From NCBI RefSeq assembly GCF_940670685.1, contig NZ_OW711693.1, forward strand, positions 3,100,001-3,164,000: a stretch of DNA of 64,000 bases, given 5' to 3'. Below, piece after piece: positions 25,988-34,757 of the stretch (its first letter is position 1; the number at the start of each line of letters is the position of its first letter). The notes under the pieces are model-generated. The model was not told the DNA's origin, did not search any database, and was given only the letters and a program-made list of their open reading frames with translations. The position numbers were made by a program, and so were the translations under genes. The stretch is from Anaeropeptidivorans aminofermentans. Lineage in GTDB: Bacteria > Bacillota > Clostridia > Lachnospirales > UBA5962.

Positions 25988-27367
25988 TCAGAAGCTTTCT
26001 GCTTCCTGAGCCGAGTTATATATTTCCATATTCTGCTCTCCGCTTAATTTGGAGGTTACTAAACCTGCAACTAAACCATCAGAAACATTTATGAGGGTTC
26101 TTCCCATGTCTATAAGGGCTTCTATGGAGATTAAAACACCCACAAGACCAACAGGCAATCCCATAGCAGATAAAACAACCAGCGCCGCCATAGTAGCTCC
26201 GCCGCCTACGCCTGCAATACCAAAGGAGCTTATCGTTACTACGAGAACAAGCTCAATGATGAACATAGGGCTAGCCGGGTTTATTCCCACCGTAGGCGCT
26301 ATCATTACGGCAACCATGGCAGGATACATCCCTGCGCAGCCGTTCTGCCCTATAGAAGTTCCAAAGGAAGCCGCAAGAGAAGCAATTGTTCCGGGAACAC
26401 CAAACTTCTTTTCCTGGGTTTCAACCGTAAGGGGTAGGCATGCGGCTGAAGAACGGGAGGTGAAAGCAAATACCAAGCAAGTGAAAGCTTTCTTTATATA
26501 AGTAAGGGGATTATAGCCGAATACTGAAATTATCACTAAATGAGCTACAAATATAAGGCCTAAGATTACGTAAGATGCAAGTATAAATACGCCGAGGGAT
26601 TTCATGGCGGCAAAGTTAGAGGAAGCCATGAATTTTGCCATAAGGGCCAATATACCGTAAGGGGTAAATTTCAATACGATATTGACAATCTCCATAACAA
26701 CCGCCTGGGCAGTATTAATAATATTTACAAAGAAAGCAGATTCCTTCGGCTTTTTCTTTTTAAGCACCAAGCCTGCAACACCTAAAAACATAGAGAAAAA
26801 TACCACGGATAATGTTGCGCTTTCCCCGTTTCCTGCAAATGCGCTGAATACGTTTGAAGGAATGATATTTATTATTTTTGAAGAGATGGTCGCTGCGTTA
26901 ACTTCCTGCCCGCTTTTTTCTAAGGATTCCATCCTGGCTGTTTCCTTGTCGCCAATGGTAATATCATTTGCATTTAAGCCGAAAGCCAATGTTCCTGCTA
27001 TTGCTATAATGGCAGATAACGCAGTAGTAAGCAAAAGAACAGATATGATTCTGATGCCGTATTTTCCAAGGGCCTTAGCGTCGTCAAGATTCACTATTGC
27101 GGAGGTAATGGACACAAATATCAGCGGCATTACCACCATCTGAAGCATTTTTACATATATGGAAGAAACTATATTAATCCATGTTACCGTATCCTTCAAA
27201 GAAGATGAATCAACACCGTAAATTAATTGAAGTATAAAACCGAAAACACCGCCGATAACCATGGCTGATAAAACTCTGAATGTGAAAGGCAGCCTCTTTG
27301 TCTGCATAACGTATAAAACTCCGCATATTATGAAAAATATTACCAGATTAAGAATTATTTCCATCAT
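25988..27367 (-). CDS. tcyP: Na+/H+:L-cystine symporter, TcyP type
   Basis: The 459-aa dicarboxylate/amino acid:cation symporter resembles Bacillus TcyP throughout its N-terminus (GVLYVMQTKRLPF, YVKMLQMVVMPLIFVSI). The core shows TSRSSAACLPLTVE (re-entrant hairpin 1), FGTSIGQNGCAGMYPA and GVGGGATMAALVVLSAMGLP (hairpin 2). Eight membrane helices are expected. It imports cystine, a sulfur and redox source. Two ATGs are adjacent; the first lies 7 nt after AAAGGAGAG. It precedes nothing cotranscribed; the thioredoxin-like gene upstream ends 148 bp earlier. Confidence 0.87.
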   Translation of the reverse strand: MMEIILNLVIFFIICGVLYVMQTKRLPFTFRVLSAMVIGGVFGFILQLIYGVDSSSLKDTVTWINIVSSIYVKMLQMVVMPLIFVSITSAIVNLDDAKALGKYGIRIISVLLLTTALSAIIAIAGTLAFGLNANDITIGDKETARMESLEKSGQEVNAATISSKIINIIPSNVFSAFAGNGESATLSVVFFSMFLGVAGLVLKKKKPKESAFFVNIINTAQAVVMEIVNIVLKFTPYGILALMAKFMASSNFAAMKSLGVFILASYVILGLIFVAHLVIISVFGYNPLTYIKKAFTCLVFAFTSRSSAACLPLTVETQEKKFGVPGTIASLAASFGTSIGQNGCAGMYPAMVAVMIAPTVGINPASPMFIIELVLVVTISSFGIAGVGGGATMAALVVLSAMGLPVGLVGVLISIEALIDMGRTLINVSDGLVAGLVTSKLSGEQNMEIYNSAQEAESF

Positions 27368-27515
27368 ATAAACTCTCTCCTTTAAATGTATTAATTTCTT
27401 TTAATAACAATGGGGTATCATCTTACCGTCCGTCGTTTTAGAAAATTAATATTCTAGCTAATATCAAGAGTCAAAAAAGTCCTTTTAGAGCAAAATGACA
27501 AGTTTTAATTTTTAA

Positions 27516-27851
27516 TTATGCCTTTGAAATTATAGAGATAATTTCGTCAACGGATAAATTTTTGCCTTCGGATACTACTTGGCCGTCAATCACTATAGCA
27601 GGAAATTCAATGATGTTATATATTGCCATATCTGTCTCATCTGTGCTGAGAACGACCTTCTCGGGAAGACCCATGGCTTCAACTGCTTTCTCGGCATTGG
27701 TAAAGGTTTCTTTCCCTTCTTCTTCGGTAGATGCGTAAATCATTATGGGGTCTATCTCTTCGCTTCCAGCGGAGGAGGAAGAACCTCAAAGAAGGCATTC
27801 ACTCTCATTGGGATTGCCGCGCTTGCCAAATATCTTTTCGAATAAACTCAT
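27516..27851 (-). CDS. Thioredoxin-fold protein, probable selenoprotein (in-frame UGA)
   Basis: Reading from ATG 27851 (AGGGAGAGATAAAA before it) gives MSLFEKIFGKRGNPNESECL, L, then TGA at 27786-27788, then GSSSSAGSEEIDPIMIYAS and an uninterrupted 75-residue C-terminal part ending at 27516. The C-terminal part is a thioredoxin_3-like fold (EFPAIVIDGQVVSEGKNLS) whose usual CxxC is missing. The UGA sits in Cys-Leu-Leu-UGA, a CxxU redox motif. A hairpin at 27756-27783, just 3' of the UGA, could be a bacterial SECIS. Read as selenocysteine it is 111 aa, a small redox protein. The alternative is a nonsense mutation. Confidence 0.68.
27756..27783 (-). promoter_or_regulatory. Putative SECIS hairpin
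   Basis: Two nt after the UGA, UUCUUC pairs with GAAGAG and an inner UCC with GGA, leaving apical loop UCCGCU; a 5-bp CUUCC/GGAAG stem is an alternative. Position and the loop G fit bacterial SECIS rules, but the stem is short and purine/pyrimidine-biased, so chance is possible. Confidence 0.4.
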
Positions 27852-28238
27852 TTTTATCTCTCCCTTCTATAAGTTTTTTCTATACTTATATATTTTATCA
27901 TAAAATAAAACTTTAGTAAAGAATAGTATGTACCTAATAATGAATCTATATAACCGCTTCTATTAAAAACACTTTTATTTTCTGTTTTATGAAAATATAT
28001 ACCTTATTTTTCTCATAAAAAGAGCTTTCCGGTAAGATATTTATTACCGGAAAGCCTTATTTTGACATACATTATTCTAAAATTATATAAAATAAAGATA
28101 TAAGTTTTATTCCCCTTTGCTGCATAAAAATTCAAATCTGGCCGTCTATTAATTTCATCATGAAAACAATTGTTTCTGTTTAGAAGCTCCTTCAGCAAAT
28201 TTCTCACGCTAATCTTATGATAAAATATCAAGAAGCTT
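27852..28238. other. Gap between the histidine kinase and the thioredoxin-like gene
   Basis: This 387-bp region holds the kinase terminator (28024-28055) and an AT-rich upstream region of the thioredoxin-like gene without a clear consensus promoter. The frame on the minus strand at 28013-28231 has no Shine-Dalgarno and overlaps the terminator; I do not call it. Confidence 0.5.
28024..28055 (-). terminator. Terminator after the mutS2-regulator-kinase operon
   Basis: Perfect 12-bp arms GCTTTCCGGTAA/TTACCGGAAAGC with an 8-nt loop; on the minus strand TCTTTTTATG follows. It lies about 180 bp past the kinase stop. Confidence 0.7.
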
Positions 28239-29690
28239 CTACTTGCCCTTTATTTCCTCTGCCTCACTTAATGTAAATATAAATTCGCTTCCCTTGCCTT
28301 CTTCACTGTTAACCATTATCTTTTCATTATGGGCTCTGATAAATTCCCTAACAATAGCAAGGCCAAGGCCGCTGCCTGATTTGTCTTTTCCTCTGGAGCT
28401 GTCTGCCTTGTAAAATCTTTCAAAAATGCGGTTTTTATCTTCTTCCTTTATACCAAGGCCGTTATCCTTTACGCTTACATAGACCTTCTTATCCTTTACA
28501 GAGGTTTCAACCTTAATGCTTCCGCCGTCCGGCGTAAATTTAAAAGCATTATCCAAAAGGTTATAAAAAACCCTTTTTATTTTGTCATAATCCGCTCTTA
28601 CCATATCCTTATCATTGGCAAAGGATATGGTGAGGGAAATATCCTTTGACTTCGCCTTATGCTCAAATTGGATAATAATGTTTCTGATAAGCTCGTTAAT
28701 ATCAAAATCTTCTTTAAAAACCTCAATATCGTCGATTACCTGAAATTTAGATATATCCAAAAGGTCGTTTGCAAGCTTTGAAAGCCTGATGCATTCGTCA
28801 AGAATGATTGTAATATACCGCTCCTGTCTTTCATGGGGAATGGTTCCGTCCTTTATGGCTTGAAGAAAGCCTATAATGCTTGTTAACGGGGAACGGAGGT
28901 CATGGGATATATTGGCGATAAACTCTCTTCTGGTTTTCTCCTGCTCATCAAGGCTTCTTGCCATGTTGTTAAAGCTTTCTGCAAGCTGGCCTACTTCGTC
29001 TATGGAATTTACCTCAATGCGCTTTTCAAAATCTCCGCTTGCGATGACCTTTGCCGCTTCGTTCATTTCCTGCAGAGGCTTACTCATGCTTCTCGATGAA
29101 ATATAGATTAAAACAAATGCGATAGACCCTGACAGCATCACACAGAGGGTCGTCATTCTTACGACTTCTGAAATGTTCTCCTTTAAGCTATTCATAGAAG
29201 AACTCATAAAAATGACCCCTACGGTTCTTGTGGTAACGATGGGATAGGCCACCGTAAGCTTGGTTTCGGAATACATGCCCCCTAAGGTTCCTTCAAGGGT
29301 TACGATTTCTCCGTCAAGAACCTTCTGTATTTCAGGAAGAGAACTTACGTTCAGCTTTCCCTCTGCCGTGTCGGATATTTCAATGTTAAAATCCGCATCG
29401 GTAAATATAAAGTTGGAATCAAGATATTCGCTTAATATCCTGGCTTCTTCTTTAATTCTTTCATAGCTTACGGAATCGATATATATAATCTGGCTTCCTG
29501 TTCTGTTAATACGCACATTGGACAATATAAGCTTTGATATTCTGCCGCCCTGCTCTATCAAAGCATTTTCCTGCCGGTCGATGAAATAGGATTTATATAT
29601 TTGAGAAAGGCTAGTGCCCAAGGTAAAAAAGCTTATGGAAATAATGCATATATATAGAAACAGCTGCTTTCCGAATATGGTTTTAAACAT
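28239..29690 (-). CDS. Two-component sensor histidine kinase
   Basis: The 483-aa kinase has a first helix (LFLYICIISISFFTLGTSL), an extracytoplasmic sensor of about 130 residues, a second helix (VMLSGSIAFVLIYISS), a HAMP linker (MSKPLQEMNEAAKVIASGDF), the H box FIANISHDLRSPLTSI (phospho-His) and a HATPase_c domain with LLDNAFKFTPDGG (N box), VKDNGLGI (G1) and GSGLGLAI (G2). It is intact. It pairs with the OmpR-type regulator 227 bp upstream; a degenerate repeat separates them. It resembles PhoR/ResE/WalK kinases, but the stimulus is unknown. Confidence 0.94.
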   Translation of the reverse strand: MFKTIFGKQLFLYICIISISFFTLGTSLSQIYKSYFIDRQENALIEQGGRISKLILSNVRINRTGSQIIYIDSVSYERIKEEARILSEYLDSNFIFTDADFNIEISDTAEGKLNVSSLPEIQKVLDGEIVTLEGTLGGMYSETKLTVAYPIVTTRTVGVIFMSSSMNSLKENISEVVRMTTLCVMLSGSIAFVLIYISSRSMSKPLQEMNEAAKVIASGDFEKRIEVNSIDEVGQLAESFNNMARSLDEQEKTRREFIANISHDLRSPLTSIIGFLQAIKDGTIPHERQERYITIILDECIRLSKLANDLLDISKFQVIDDIEVFKEDFDINELIRNIIIQFEHKAKSKDISLTISFANDKDMVRADYDKIKRVFYNLLDNAFKFTPDGGSIKVETSVKDKKVYVSVKDNGLGIKEEDKNRIFERFYKADSSRGKDKSGSGLGLAIVREFIRAHNEKIMVNSEEGKGSEFIFTLSEAEEIKGK

Positions 29691-29725
29691 AGAAATCCTC
29701 CTTTCCCTTCCGGCTTATGGAAATG

Positions 29726-29890
29726 CGGTAAATTTAAAGTAAAACAGGAACAGAATCCGATATTCCCTTTTGCTGCATTTTGGGAAATCCCTGTTTTTCA
29801 TAAACAGTCTAAACTATAAAATCGCTATTTTAAGCCATTCATAATATACGATTTTTATTCCGCTGTTTTATTGTTCCGCTGCAGTTATAT
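29726..29890. repeat. Degenerate dispersed element between regulator and kinase
   Basis: It has GGTAAATTTAAAGTAAAACA on the left, TTTTCATAAACAGTCTAAAC and TTTTAAGCCATTCATAATAT inside, and TTTTATTCCGCTGTTTTATT on the right. Both class I end types are partly preserved. It separates the two genes of the two-component operon. Confidence 0.6.
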
Positions 29891-29917
29891 TACAAGCTTT
29901 ATGAACTATTGCTATAA

Positions 29918-30613
29918 TTATCCTCTGAGGCCTGTTTCAAATTTATATCCTACGCCCCATACGGTTTTAATGCTCCATGTATCCTCGTATTCAAATTTCT
30001 CCCGTAAACGCTTTATATGTACGTCTACCGTTCTGGTATCGCCCATATATTCATAATCCCAGATTTTATCCAAAAGCTTTTCCCTCGTAAAAACCTGATT
30101 GGGGTGAATGGCTAAAAAATAGAGCAGTTCAAATTCCTTCGGGGGAAGGTCAAGCTCCTTCCCATGGTAATTTACTGTATGGGTGGTATAATTAATGCTT
30201 AAATTAGGAAAAACAATCTGCTTTTGAGGCTCTATATCCTTTTTGTCGTACCGCCTTAAAACTGCTTTTACCCTTGCAAGAAGCTCTTTCGGCTCAAAGG
30301 GCTTTACGATATAATCATCCGCTCCAAGCTCAAGACCTAAAACCTTATCAAAGGTTTCGCCTTTTGCTGTAAGCATGATAATGGGAACAGAGGACATTTT
30401 TCTGATTTCACGGCATACATCATAGCCGTCCATTTCAGGAAGCATCAAGTCCAAAAGCACAAGGCTCGGAGAATAAGAGCCGAATTCCTCCACTGCCTTT
30501 CTGCCGTTATAAACTTCTCTTGTGTCATAGCCTTCCTTATTGAGATATAAGGAGATAAGCTCGGCTATGTGAGCATCGTCATCAACAACAAGCACCTTGG
30601 TTCTCTGATCCAT
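29918..30613 (-). CDS. OmpR-family response regulator
   Basis: The 231-aa protein has a receiver domain with the acidic pair VVDDD, phospho-acceptor Asp in LLDLMLPEMDGY (about residue 55), Thr in MLTAKG and Lys in YIVKPF, followed by a winged-helix DNA-binding domain (DLPPKEFELLYFLA, GDTRTVDVHIKRLREK, TVWGVGYKFE). The start follows AAGGAGGCGATATT. It begins 12 bp after the mutS2 stop, so mutS2, this gene and the kinase form one operon. Confidence 0.95.
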   Translation of the reverse strand: MDQRTKVLVVDDDAHIAELISLYLNKEGYDTREVYNGRKAVEEFGSYSPSLVLLDLMLPEMDGYDVCREIRKMSSVPIIMLTAKGETFDKVLGLELGADDYIVKPFEPKELLARVKAVLRRYDKKDIEPQKQIVFPNLSINYTTHTVNYHGKELDLPPKEFELLYFLAIHPNQVFTREKLLDKIWDYEYMGDTRTVDVHIKRLREKFEYEDTWSIKTVWGVGYKFETGLRG

Positions 30614-30625
30614 AATATCGCCTCC

Positions 30626-32998
30626 TTACTTTAATTCACATATGGTTACGCCGGTTTCCCCTTCACCGAAGCTGCCAAGGCGGTAGCTTTTCACATGGGG
30701 ATGGCCCTTCAAAAGGTTATGCACTGCGGCCCTTAATACCCCTGTGCCTTTGCCGTGGATTATGGTAAGCTGCTTCATGCCTGCAAGATAGGCATCATCA
30801 AGGAATTTATCGGTTTTTTCAATGGCTTCCTCACTCATCATGCCTCTTAAATCCACTTCCGGGGAAAGGTTCATTGATTTTCCTGCCTTCACCTTAGATG
30901 AAACCGGCCTGCTGTTTACCGTATAGGTTTTTTCGCTTTCGTCCAAGGATAAATCTGAAATATTTACTTTTATTTTCATTATGCCCGCTTTTACATTTAC
31001 AAAACCATCGCTGTCGGGCTCTGAAAGGGCCGTTCCTCTTTGGTTCAGGCTGTGAATAAACACGCTTTCGCCCTTTTTTACGGTTTTAAGCCTTTTTGCA
31101 GGCCTGTTTTCTTCTTTTATGCCTTCGCTTAAGCCGGATATTTTACTCTTTATCTTTCTCCTTGCCTCATCGGCTTTTGAAAGGCCGTCAGCAGCACGCA
31201 TATTTTTACTTATTTCTTTAATCAGCTCATCGGCTTCGTTTTTAGCGTTCTGCATTACTTTTCTGGCTTCAAGCCTGGCGTCGGAGATTATTTTTTCTCT
31301 CTGGCTTTGAAGCTTTTCCCTTTGGGCTTCAAGTTCTATTTTTAGCTTCTGGGCCTCACGCCTGTACTCTTCGGCCTTTTCCTGTTCTAAAATAACCGTT
31401 TTCTTACTGATTTCAAGGTCTGTAATAACGTCTTCAAAGCGCTTGTCTTCTTTTGACAGAGTTTCCTTTGCCGCTTCTATAATTTCTTCCTTCAGGCCTA
31501 AACGCCTTGATATAGCAAAGGCGTTGGACTTTCCGGGAATACCGATTAAAAGCCTGTAAGTCGGCCTTAAAGAGTCCACGTCAAACTCACAGGAGGCATT
31601 TTCTATGCCGTCTGTAGAAAGAGCGTATATTTTTATTTCGGAATAATGGGTGGTGATTGCCGAAACAATTCTTCTGTCCAGCAGATACTGGATAATGGAT
31701 ATGGCAAGGGCGGCGCCTTCCGCCGGGTCTGTTCCTGCGCCCAGTTCATCCAGAAGCACAAGGCTATTGTAGCTTACTTCGTCAAGGATGCTGACGATGT
31801 TTTTCATATGGGACGAAAAAGTAGAAAGGCTTTGCTCTATACTCTGCTCGTCTCCAATATCGGCATATACATTTTCAAATACGGAAAGCTCCGAATTCTG
31901 CCCGGCAGGGATATGAAGCCCCGCTTGACCCATTAAAGTAAAAAGGCCTATGGTTTTCAGCGCAACGGTTTTTCCCCCTGTATTGGGGCCGGTTATAATA
32001 AGGGTCGTAAAATCCTTCCCTAAATAAATATCTGTGGGAACCACTGTATCGGGGTTTAAAAGAGGGTGCCTTCCCTTTTTAATATGGATTCTTCCCTCGT
32101 CGTTAAATACAGGCTCCGTAGCCTTCATTGAAAGGGAAAGCTGGCCTTTGGCAAATATAAAATCAAGCTCCGTCAGTATTTCAAGATTAGAAAGAAGCCC
32201 GGCTTCATTTTCATAAACCATTGCCGAAAGCCTTGCAAGTATCTTTTCTATTTCCTTTTCTTCCTCGGCAGAAAGTTCCTTCAGCTTATTGTTTAAATTT
32301 ACAACGCTTGCAGGCTCCATGAAAAGGGTCGCCCCGGTAGAAGACTGGTCGTGAACAATCCCCTGAAAGGAGCCTTTGTATTCCTGCTTTACGGGGACAC
32401 AGAACCTTCCGTTTCTGAGGGTTATAACACTGTCCTGCAAATAGGTTTTATAGGTCTGGGAATGAATGATGCTGTTTAAATGCTCTCTTATCCTTGAATT
32501 TGCCGTTTTGATGCTTCTTCTGATGGAAAAAAGCTCAGGGCTTGCGTCGTCTGAAAGCTCCTGATCATTTAAAATACAGCGCTGAATCTCTCTGCTCAAA
32601 GCCTTCATAGGCTGCAGGGCTTCAAACATGGGCTTCAAAATAAAGAAATTATCGTTTTTATCCTCGTCACTGCCGTAGGAGATGGCCCTTTCGGAAACCT
32701 GAACAAAATCTCCTATATGAAGAAGCTCTTCTATATTGAGAATTCCCCCGATGGCCGTTCTTTTTACGGCAGGGCGAATATCCTTCATTCCCCCAAGGCT
32801 TAATGAATTTTTCTTTATAATCATGGAAGCCGCCTGGCTTGTCTGTATCTGAAAAGTCCTTATTTCATCTATATCCGTCACAGGCTTCAGGCTTTCGCAT
32901 TTTTCCCTTCCTGTGGGGGTTAAGGCCTTGGCCTTTAAAATATCTATTATTTTATTAAATTCAAGGGTTTTTAATGCCTTAGAATTATTTAATTCCAT
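30626..32998 (-). CDS. mutS2: Endonuclease MutS2 / ribosome-rescue ATPase
   Basis: The 790-aa protein (usual about 785) has a MutS core without mismatch domain, the ABC ATPase Walker A TGPNTGGKTVALKT (about residue 336), signature and Walker B SLVLLDELGAGTDPAEG, a long charged coiled coil (about 515-620) and a C-terminal Smr nuclease domain (VDLRGMMSEEA, IIHGKGTGVLR). MutS2 proteins suppress recombination and, in Bacillus, split collided ribosomes. The start follows AAGGAGAGATAAAA. First gene of the operon. Confidence 0.96.
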   Translation of the reverse strand: MELNNSKALKTLEFNKIIDILKAKALTPTGREKCESLKPVTDIDEIRTFQIQTSQAASMIIKKNSLSLGGMKDIRPAVKRTAIGGILNIEELLHIGDFVQVSERAISYGSDEDKNDNFFILKPMFEALQPMKALSREIQRCILNDQELSDDASPELFSIRRSIKTANSRIREHLNSIIHSQTYKTYLQDSVITLRNGRFCVPVKQEYKGSFQGIVHDQSSTGATLFMEPASVVNLNNKLKELSAEEEKEIEKILARLSAMVYENEAGLLSNLEILTELDFIFAKGQLSLSMKATEPVFNDEGRIHIKKGRHPLLNPDTVVPTDIYLGKDFTTLIITGPNTGGKTVALKTIGLFTLMGQAGLHIPAGQNSELSVFENVYADIGDEQSIEQSLSTFSSHMKNIVSILDEVSYNSLVLLDELGAGTDPAEGAALAISIIQYLLDRRIVSAITTHYSEIKIYALSTDGIENASCEFDVDSLRPTYRLLIGIPGKSNAFAISRRLGLKEEIIEAAKETLSKEDKRFEDVITDLEISKKTVILEQEKAEEYRREAQKLKIELEAQREKLQSQREKIISDARLEARKVMQNAKNEADELIKEISKNMRAADGLSKADEARRKIKSKISGLSEGIKEENRPAKRLKTVKKGESVFIHSLNQRGTALSEPDSDGFVNVKAGIMKIKVNISDLSLDESEKTYTVNSRPVSSKVKAGKSMNLSPEVDLRGMMSEEAIEKTDKFLDDAYLAGMKQLTIIHGKGTGVLRAAVHNLLKGHPHVKSYRLGSFGEGETGVTICELK

Positions 32999-33315
32999 TT
33001 TTATCTCTCCTTGAAGTTTCTAAGAAATCATTTATATCTTTTGCATTTACTGCCGATATATTATATAGCCGAAGTAAAATTTATAAATCATATTTAATTT
33101 AACAAAACTCACCTGCTATAAATAATATCACAATATTATAATTAAGCCTGTTAATTTTCTGTTAAGTTCATGACATTACCATTAAAAATAAGGCGATACA
33201 TAAAAAGAAATGTCTGAAAGCTCTTCGGTATGGCGAGTTTAAAGAAATATATCAATTGAAAACGCTTTGTACTTATTGTATACTAAATTTATCATAGGAT
33301 TACGGATGTGAAAAA
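32999..33315. other. Divergent promoter region of mutS2 and the transglycosylase gene
   Basis: 317 bp, AT-rich. A clear plus-strand promoter lies at 33256-33284. On the minus strand TTATAAT (about 33133-33139) may be the mutS2 -10 box without a good -35. No gene is seen. Confidence 0.5.
33256..33284 (+). promoter_or_regulatory. Sigma-A promoter of the transglycosylase gene
   Basis: TTGAAA (33256-33261), a 17-bp spacer and TATACT (33279-33284). The predicted transcript starts about 25 nt before the ATG at 33316. Confidence 0.75.
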
Positions 33316-33915
33316 ATGGCTCTTTCTCCTTACGGAATTTATAACGAAATCGTTCAAAATATCGCCCAAAGCCTCAATCTGAATCTTGAGGTTTATAAAA
33401 AAAGCCCTGTCCAAAAGGCCGAGGAATTACCTCTGGAAACTCTTTCTTCCGCTGAAAAGACGGAAGAAAGCTTTAACGATATTTTATCCGCTTACATAAA
33501 TGATACCATACAAAACGATGAAGCAAATAATACCATTAACAGCGCTATTATTTCCGCCGCTGAAAAATATCAAATTGACCCGAATCTTATAAAAGCCGTT
33601 ATAAAGCAAGAAAGCAATTTCAATGTAAACGCCGTTTCAAAAGCCGGAGCAATGGGCCTTATGCAGTTGATGCCAACAACGGCAAGCTCTTTAGGCGTTT
33701 CAAACCCCTATAGCATCAACGAAAATATTGACGGCGGAACAAAATATTTAAGGCAGATGCTTGACCGCTTCGATAACAGCCTCGAAAACGCCTTAGCCGC
33801 CTATAATGCAGGCCCCGGTGCCGTTACTAAATATAACGGCATACCGCCTTATGAAGAAACGGAAAATTACGTCCCCAAAGTTATCAGTAATTATTTAAGC
33901 TATAAGAATTCGTAA
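33316..33915 (+). CDS. Lytic transglycosylase (SLT domain) without signal peptide
   Basis: The 199 aa end in a Slt70-like domain (about residues 78-198): [20 protein letters not shown] with the catalytic Glu in KQESNFN, then [13 protein letters not shown] and [12 protein letters not shown]. It should cleave glycan strands of peptidoglycan. The N-terminal 75 residues carry no signal peptide or helix, so export is unexplained; phage, flagellar or non-classical release are options. The ribosome site is weak (GGATGTGAAAAA), but the promoter and terminator are good. Confidence 0.9.
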   Translation: MALSPYGIYNEIVQNIAQSLNLNLEVYKKSPVQKAEELPLETLSSAEKTEESFNDILSAYINDTIQNDEANNTINSAIISAAEKYQIDPNLIKAVIKQESNFNVNAVSKAGAMGLMQLMPTTASSLGVSNPYSINENIDGGTKYLRQMLDRFDNSLENALAAYNAGPGAVTKYNGIPPYEETENYVPKVISNYLSYKNS

Positions 33916-33975
33916 AGGATTCCGGCCGGCTGTGAATAAATACAGCATCTGTTATTTGAGCTTTGATAAATATAT

Positions 33976-33995
33976 AAGACCGGTTTTCCGGTCTT
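33976..33995. terminator. Bidirectional terminator between the transglycosylase gene and truA
   Basis: AAGACCGG/CCGGTCTT arms around TTTT, with TTTTAATTG on the plus strand. It ends the plus-strand gene and starts right at the truA stop codon (33998) for the minus strand. Confidence 0.75.
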
Positions 33996-33997
33996 TT

Positions 33998-34732
33998 TTA
34001 ATTGTAATAAACCTCCATCAATGTAAGGCCCTGAGGCGGCGCCGTTATTCCGGCCTTTGTCCTGTCCTTTGAAAGAATTATCCCTTTTATGGCGTTTTCA
34101 TCTATTTTTCCGCAGCCGGCATACATTAACGTTCCCGCTATAATACGAACCATATTGTATAAAAAACCGTTGCCGTTTATAAAGAATGTAATAAGCTCTC
34201 CTTCTTTATAAAGCTCAATGCTGTTTATCTTTCGAACCGTCGTTTTTGCAGAACCTCCTGAAGCACAGAAGCAGGCGAAATCATGCTCTCCTATCATCCG
34301 GGACGCGGCCTTTTTCATCTTATCCAAATTAAGGGCATAGGGCACATACCAAGAATAATTTCTCAAAAGAGGGTTTTTAACTGCTCCGTTTTGCATTACA
34401 TATCGATAAGTCTTATTCTTGGCGTCAAATATAGGGTGGAAGTCTTCCGCTGCCTCTTCCGCTTTATATATTCTAATATCCTCCGGAAGAATGGAATTAA
34501 GGGCCGATGGTATATTGGAAAGAGGGATATTATCCTTTCCTTCATAAAGGGCCCTTTGGCCCATGGCATGAACCCCCGTGTCGGTTCTGCTTGCCCCCAT
34601 GACGGAGATATCTGTTTTGTAAAGCTTTTTAAGGGCTTCTTCTATTTTTTCCTGTACCGTAACTGCGTTATTTTGAAACTGCCAGCCTGCATAAGCGCTT
34701 CCATCATAGGCAATTGTTAAAAGTATATTCAT
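33998..34732 (-). CDS. truA: tRNA pseudouridine(38-40) synthase TruA
   Basis: TruA converts U38-U40 in the anticodon stem-loop of tRNAs to pseudouridine. The 244 aa show the catalytic motif GASRTDTGVHA (Asp near residue 53), YDGSAYAGWQFQ at the N-terminus and FLYNMVRIIAGTLM. It is the last gene of the ecfA1-ecfA2-ecfT-truA run, 25 bp after ecfT, the arrangement seen in many Firmicutes. Confidence 0.96.
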   Translation of the reverse strand: MNILLTIAYDGSAYAGWQFQNNAVTVQEKIEEALKKLYKTDISVMGASRTDTGVHAMGQRALYEGKDNIPLSNIPSALNSILPEDIRIYKAEEAAEDFHPIFDAKNKTYRYVMQNGAVKNPLLRNYSWYVPYALNLDKMKKAASRMIGEHDFACFCASGGSAKTTVRKINSIELYKEGELITFFINGNGFLYNMVRIIAGTLMYAGCGKIDENAIKGIILSKDRTKAGITAPPQGLTLMEVYYN

Positions 34733-34757
34733 ATCATCTATCCTATAAATTTTAGTG

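Noticed and set aside
27368-27515. S-box or T-box control of tcyP
   Set aside because: The 148-bp upstream gap is too short and shows no specifier, T-box or riboswitch hallmark.
27579-27845. 88-codon plus-strand frame over the thioredoxin-like gene
   Set aside because: It mirrors the minus-strand selenoprotein candidate, lacks a Shine-Dalgarno sequence and has no domain.
28013-28231. 72-codon minus-strand frame after the kinase
   Set aside because: It runs through the kinase terminator and has no ribosome site.
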